A stretch of 10,467 nucleotides of DNA from JAKPNF01 sp031556275. GTDB lineage: Bacteria; Verrucomicrobiota; Verrucomicrobiia; Opitutales; JAKPNF01. Position 1 is the stretch's first letter; each line of letters begins with the position of its first letter. Positions 7,169 to 10,467 of this stretch are shown piece after piece. A program made the position numbers and the translations under genes. Where the stretch lies: assembly GCA_031556275.1 (NCBI GenBank), contig JAVBTG010000170.1, positions 1 through 10,467 of the forward strand. Reading direction: 5' to 3'. The notes below the pieces were generated by a model. It had not been told where the DNA came from, did no database searches, and worked only from the letters and a program-made list of their open reading frames with translations.

Positions 7169-8587
7169 CTAGGCGCGGTCGGCGAGCGGCCGGCGTGTCG
7201 GGACGCTTTCCCACAGCGGGTCGTCGTCGGGCGGCATGTCCATGTAGGGAATCTGCGAGCGCACCCACGCCCCGTCAATCAGGGAAACGTCCGTCCCCTT
7301 TCGGGCGGCCTCGGCGGCGGCGATGCCCGCGGCTTCGCCGATCGCGTGCATCGTCGCCATGACGCGGATCGCGGCGGACGCCTCGTGGGTGGCGGAAAGC
7401 GCGCGGCAGGGCACCGCGAGGTTGGGGCACGCGTGCGTCACCACACTACGGAAGGGGACTTCGTAAAAATCGTCGTCGGGCGGGGCGAAGCCGTCCGCCA
7501 CGCGGCCTTGGCCGTTTTGCTTTTGGTGGACGTCCTGCGCGCCCTTGGGGTTGTGGATGTCGATGAAATAGCGCGAGCGGGCGATGCCGTCGAGGAATTT
7601 GCGTCCTTGCACGATGTCGTTTTGCGTGACGGTGTAGCATCCGCGAATGTGGCGGGTTTCGCGCACGCCCACTTGGCAGGCGACCTTGTCCACAAACGCG
7701 TCGCGAAAATACGGCACGTTTTCCACAAGCCACTGGCCCATCACAAACGCTTGGCGGCGGCCCTCGATCTCGGCGCGCGTCAGGTCGTCCGCCGACAGAC
7801 CGCACACCTCGTTGACGCGTGTCATGTTGAAGTGCAGCACCCCCGGCCTCGGGTAGTCGTAAAAGTGGACGAAGTTGCGATAAGGGTAGTGCAGGCTACC
7901 GTCGGCGATCGCCTTTTGGAAATACGGCTCGACGAGCGCGCGGGCCTGCCGCATGCCGCCGGAGGCGTACATGGCGTCTTTGTCGACGTTGCCCATGCGG
8001 AAGCTCACGGTCATCGCCTGCGTCATGCCGTCTTCAGGGCGCCCCACGTCGAAGGGGCACCCCGCGAAAGCCGCGATATCGCCGTCGCCCGTGCCGTCGA
8101 CAAACGACTTGCCGTAAAAGCGCTCGCGCCCGCCCTTGGAAAACGTTTCGACGGCGCGGATGCGATTTTCCTCCATCTCAACGCCGGTGATCTGCGTGTG
8201 AAAGCGCACGGTCACCCCCGCCTCGCACAGCAGCCGGTCGTAAACGCGCTTGAGCAGTTCCTCGTCAAAGGCCCCGTCCATCAGCACGGAGCCAAACCCG
8301 CCGTGCGCGCTCAACTGCGCGACGACTTCCTTAAAAATGCCGCCTGTGAGCGAGCGCCGCCGCCCCTTGGGCGCGAGCTGGTCGAAAAACGCCTGTCCCG
8401 AAAACGGGTTCACCAGCGCGCTGGTGGCCATGCCGCCGCAAAAACCGTAGCGTTCAATCAGCAACGTCTTGGCACCGCGTCGGGCGGCGGCGAGGGCGGC
8501 GGCCGCGCCGGAAGGCCCGCCGCCGCAGACGACAACGTCGAAGACTTCGTTCGCAATAGTGACTTTTTCGTTCTGTTCGGAGCTCAC
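7169..8587 (-). CDS. FAD-dependent oxidoreductase (FAD_oxidored family)
   Basis: 472 residues. The N-terminal Rossmann dinucleotide site is intact: VVVCGGGPSGAAAA with the glycine motif at 22-27 and the ribose-binding Glu45 in LLIERYG, then FCGGMAT. A second flavin motif, VDGTGDGDIAAFAGCP, lies near residues 162-177, and VGVRETRHIRG near 305. There is no signal peptide, so it is cytoplasmic. The start must be GTG at 8587: an in-frame stop lies two codons upstream (8591-8593) and there is no other start before the FAD motif. Members of this family are often annotated only as FAD-dependent oxidoreductase and are common in polysaccharide-degrading bacteria; the substrate is unknown. It is the first gene of the probable operon with the symporter, and divergent from a LacI regulator whose likely operator abuts this start codon. 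Confidence 0.9.
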   Translation of the reverse strand: MSSEQNEKVTIANEVFDVVVCGGGPSGAAAALAAARRGAKTLLIERYGFCGGMATSALVNPFSGQAFFDQLAPKGRRRSLTGGIFKEVVAQLSAHGGFGSVLMDGAFDEELLKRVYDRLLCEAGVTVRFHTQITGVEMEENRIRAVETFSKGGRERFYGKSFVDGTGDGDIAAFAGCPFDVGRPEDGMTQAMTVSFRMGNVDKDAMYASGGMRQARALVEPYFQKAIADGSLHYPYRNFVHFYDYPRPGVLHFNMTRVNEVCGLSADDLTRAEIEGRRQAFVMGQWLVENVPYFRDAFVDKVACQVGVRETRHIRGCYTVTQNDIVQGRKFLDGIARSRYFIDIHNPKGAQDVHQKQNGQGRVADGFAPPDDDFYEVPFRSVVTHACPNLAVPCRALSATHEASAAIRVMATMHAIGEAAGIAAAEAARKGTDVSLIDGAWVRSQIPYMDMPPDDDPLWESVPTRRPLADRA

Positions 8588-8588
8588 A

Positions 8589-8599
8589 CTTTAACGATA
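8589..8599 (+). promoter_or_regulatory. Operator-like site 1 (CTTTAACGATA), next to oxidoreductase start
   Basis: CTTTAACGATA, with a preceding CA that extends the match: CACTTTAACGATA here versus CACTTTACCGATA at 8717-8729, 12 of 13 identical and 130 bp apart on the same strand. It touches the GTG start of the oxidoreductase gene, so it would lie in the 5' leader of that operon. The central CG is retained, but the right half is a poorer palindrome than in site 3. Confidence 0.45.
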
Positions 8600-8624
8600 G
8601 GCGTTTCGATGCCAAACAAAATGC

Positions 8625-8653
8625 TAAATAAGGTGTATCTGTAAAGTTTTCAC
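8625..8653 (-). promoter_or_regulatory. Possible promoter of the oxidoreductase-symporter operon
   Basis: On the minus strand GTGAAA (8653-8648) and TATTTA (8630-8625) are separated by 17 nt, a weak match to -35/-10 hexamers. Transcription would start about 30 nt before the GTG. The second operator-like site sits exactly within the spacer, a usual place for repressor binding. The hexamer matches are poor, so this is tentative. Confidence 0.22.
8636..8646 (-). promoter_or_regulatory. Operator-like site 2 (CTTTACAGATA)
   Basis: Minus-strand CTTTACAGATA, the same word as the other two sites with one change in the central pair (CG to AG). It is the weakest of the three as a LacI-type operator because it lacks the central CG, but it lies between the candidate -35 and -10 of the oxidoreductase operon. 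Confidence 0.3.
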
Positions 8654-8718
8654 CCCGTGTTTTTGCGTATATTTGGGCGCTTGTGTGAAAAATATGTATT
8701 GCATCCTCTCGTTATTCA

Positions 8719-8732
8719 CTTTACCGATAAAG
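8719..8732. promoter_or_regulatory. LacI-family operator-like palindrome (site 3)
   Basis: CTTTACCGATAAAG: five-base perfect arms CTTTA/TAAAG around a central CG, 12 of 14 positions symmetric. LacI-family regulators typically bind even palindromes with a central CG. It lies 20 nt before the start codon of the LacI-type gene, so it fits autoregulation, and with site 1 could allow looping over the 130-bp divergent region. Confidence 0.55.
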
Positions 8733-8752
8733 CTCCTTAGCCCTTATCTGCC

Positions 8753-9799
8753 ATGAAAGAACACGTCTCCCAACGTTCGCTCGCCGCGCTTGCCGGCGTT
8801 TCCCCCATGACGGTCTCGCTCGCGCTGCGGGGACATCCCTCGATTTCGGCCAAAACACGCAAAAAAATAGAGGACTTGGCGCGCAAGCACGATTACCGCC
8901 CGGACCCGGCGCTTTCCGCGCTCAACGCCTACCGCGTGCGCAACGCCAAGGCGAGCCATCAGGGGGTGCTGGCTTGGCTCACCGCCTTTTCCACGCGCGA
9001 TGGCTGGCGCGAGATGATTCAGGCGCAAGCCTACTTTGAGGGCGCGCGCGCCTGCGCCGACAAACTGGGCTACCGGATGGAGGAGTTCTGGGCGATGGAC
9101 CCCGCCATCTCGCCGAAACGGCTGACGCAGATTTTTCTCTCGCGCGGCGTGCGCGGGATCGTGGTGGCCCCCCTGCCGCCCAAGGTGACGAGCATCGATC
9201 TGGCGTGGGAGCATTTCTCAGCCGTCGCGCTCGGGTACTCGCTGCAGTCCCCGTGCCTGCACACGGTCATGAACAACCAATTCCGCAACATGAAACAGGC
9301 GGTGCAAAAACTCCACGAGCGCGGCTATCGTCGCATCGGCATGGCCATGCCACTGGCCAAGGACGAGCGCGTGGATCACAACTATCTGGCGGGCTACTGG
9401 GTCGGGCAACACACCTTGGAAAGCGGCGCGGCGAAGCTCGACCCTCTCTTGGTGTCGATGCTCGACGAGAAAGCATTTTGCGTGTGGGTGCGCAAGGCCA
9501 AGCCGGACGCCGTCGTCGTGTCGGCCTCGATGGCGCACGACATCATCGGCTGGCTCAAATCCATGAAGCTGAGAGTCCCCCGCGATGTCGGCGTGTGCGT
9601 GGCCTCGATTCCCTACGGGGACGACACCATTTCCGGCATCAACGAAAACGCGCCCGCGGTCGGCGCGCACGCGGTGGAAACCGTTGTCGGCATGATCCAC
9701 CGCAACGAGCGCGGCGTGCCGGAACGGCGGTTCAGTTTGCTCTTGGAGGGCGAATGGGTTGACGGCAAGACGGTGTCGAAGACGCCCGCGGTTTTATAG
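8753..9799 (+). CDS. LacI-family transcriptional regulator
   Basis: 348 residues, the usual length. The N-terminal LacI helix-turn-helix is complete: VSQRSLAALAGVSPMTVSLAL at about 5-25, followed by RGHPSISAKTRKKIEDLARKHDYRPDPALSAL, which carries the hinge helix. Residues about 60-340 form the periplasmic-binding-protein-like effector domain, with typical phrases RGVRGIVVAPLP, ERGYRRIGMAM and VPRDVGVCVASI. It is divergent from the FAD oxidoreductase-symporter-secreted protein operon across 165 bp that contain three similar operator-like sites, so it most likely represses that operon and itself and is released by the imported solute or a derivative. Start at 8753 places the helix-turn-helix at the expected distance; no Shine-Dalgarno is visible. 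No terminator is seen after it. Confidence 0.94.
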   Translation: MKEHVSQRSLAALAGVSPMTVSLALRGHPSISAKTRKKIEDLARKHDYRPDPALSALNAYRVRNAKASHQGVLAWLTAFSTRDGWREMIQAQAYFEGARACADKLGYRMEEFWAMDPAISPKRLTQIFLSRGVRGIVVAPLPPKVTSIDLAWEHFSAVALGYSLQSPCLHTVMNNQFRNMKQAVQKLHERGYRRIGMAMPLAKDERVDHNYLAGYWVGQHTLESGAAKLDPLLVSMLDEKAFCVWVRKAKPDAVVVSASMAHDIIGWLKSMKLRVPRDVGVCVASIPYGDDTISGINENAPAVGAHAVETVVGMIHRNERGVPERRFSLLLEGEWVDGKTVSKTPAVL

Positions 9800-9853
9800 A
9801 AAAAGTTAAAAAAGGGTTTAGCCTACACGCCAACTTTCTAGCATGATGGGCGC

Positions 9854-10467
9854 ATGCGCGCTTCATTTCGTTTGTTTTGCGGGATTTCTTTTCTGCTTTT
9901 GTCGGGCGGCCTTTTGTGCGGCGCCGCCAAACCGGCGGAAACGTTCACAGAACCGCTGCAACCCGTGAAGGGCAACCGCGCGCGCGTGCTGGTATTGGAC
10001 GACCGCGTGGACAGGGCCGAGATCGAGCGGGCACAAAAGATATTCGCAGACGAGGCGTATTTTTTCGTACCCACGCAACGCGCAGACGGCAAGGCCCCTT
10101 CGCTTAAAGACTATCTGGGCAAACACAAACGCAAGTGGGATATCCTGTACTTGGACCCCGAATTCCGCGGGCTGGCCGACACATTTCCCGGCAATACCAA
10201 GGAAGAAAAAATCAAAGCATTCATCGCCGAGGCGCAGAATGCCGCCATTGTGCCTGCCGTTATATACGACCCCGTGCGCATGCCAACACTGGAGCAAGTC
10301 GTCCGCTTGGGGCTGTTTCATGAGACAGTTGCCCCCGCCCGATGGCCCGCGGGCGAAACGCGCGATCCTGCCCGTCTGGCGGCCGACCCCGAGGCGTTCG
10401 CTTCCCCCAAAGAACTCCCTGTCCTCCCTTGTGAAACCGCGACGGTCTATCAGGCGCAGGCGGGCGG
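9854..10467 (+). CDS. Secreted protein of unknown function, N-terminal part (runs off the window)
   Basis: An open frame of 204 complete codons without a stop up to the right edge. It starts with a signal peptide (MRASFRLFCGISFLLLSG, cleavage likely after CGAA near residue 25); the Cys at 22 is preceded by Leu, so it is not a convincing lipoprotein. The mature part begins with a possible beta strand RARVLVLDDR (about 43-52) and then mixed alpha/beta sequence (WDILYLDPEFRGLA, AAIVPAVIYDPVRM), which suggests a Rossmann- or hydrolase-like fold, but I recognise no family. An in-frame TAG at 9839-9841 means 9854 is the first possible ATG. It lies 54 nt after lacI on the same strand, with no terminator between, so read-through from lacI is possible. 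Codon use and GC content match the neighbours. Confidence 0.75.
   Translation, partial: MRASFRLFCGISFLLLSGGLLCGAAKPAETFTEPLQPVKGNRARVLVLDDRVDRAEIERAQKIFADEAYFFVPTQRADGKAPSLKDYLGKHKRKWDILYLDPEFRGLADTFPGNTKEEKIKAFIAEAQNAAIVPAVIYDPVRMPTLEQVVRLGLFHETVAPARWPAGETRDPARLAADPEAFASPKELPVLPCETATVYQAQAG

Noticed and set aside
6209..8644. An 811-codon plus-strand open frame
   Set aside because: It is antisense to the clear SSS and FAD oxidoreductase genes, crosses their boundary, is rich in His/Arg/Ala/Asp as expected from the complement of GC-rich codons, and shows no domain.
9800..9853. Terminator or operator between lacI and the right-edge gene
   Set aside because: There are A-rich runs but no stem-loop followed by T, and no copy of the CTTTA-NN-GATA word.

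Overview
The window looks like a chromosomal segment of a GC-rich bacterium. I would guess the PVC group, probably Verrucomicrobiota (Opitutae-like). The hints are the LacI + FAD-oxidoreductase + sodium:solute symporter set, a secreted protein with secretin-like wording, and the near absence of Shine-Dalgarno sequences. This lineage call is inference from gene content only. There are eight protein genes, two of them cut by the window edges. I see no tRNA, rRNA, CRISPR array or intact insertion sequence.

Left block (1-4369), one-carbon and cobalt. On the minus strand an ArsR-type regulator fused to a methyltransferase-like domain (SahR-like) is followed after 36 nt by the first 26 codons of a CbiM/NikM-type cobalt/nickel importer. 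Divergent from them on the plus strand is gcvP, a P-protein of glycine decarboxylase in which both halves resemble the separate GcvPA and GcvPB subunits. Between the divergent starts lies a 162-nt MITE-like element with 18-bp perfect terminal inverted repeats and a TA on both sides. It folds as one long hairpin whose imperfect pairs are almost all G-U on the plus-strand RNA. gcvP ends in a strong hairpin terminator that also fits the convergent minus-strand operon.

Middle block (4382-8587), minus strand. Three genes with 36-nt gaps read: GTG-started FAD-dependent oxidoreductase, SSS-family sodium:solute symporter, and a secreted protein of unknown function made of two copies of a roughly 182-residue unit. 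A LacI-family regulator is divergent from them (8753-9799). The 165-bp divergent region holds three copies of a CTTTA-NN-GATA motif, the best one a palindrome with a central CG as LacI-family operators have. The simplest reading is a LacI-controlled uptake and oxidation cassette for an unidentified small molecule.

Right edge (9854-10467). A second secreted protein of unknown function begins 54 nt after lacI and runs off the window.

The points I find most unusual are the hairpin element sitting in the promoter region between sahR-like and gcvP, the internally duplicated secreted protein as third gene of a transporter operon, and the association of a SahR-like regulator with a cobalt importer and glycine decarboxylase.
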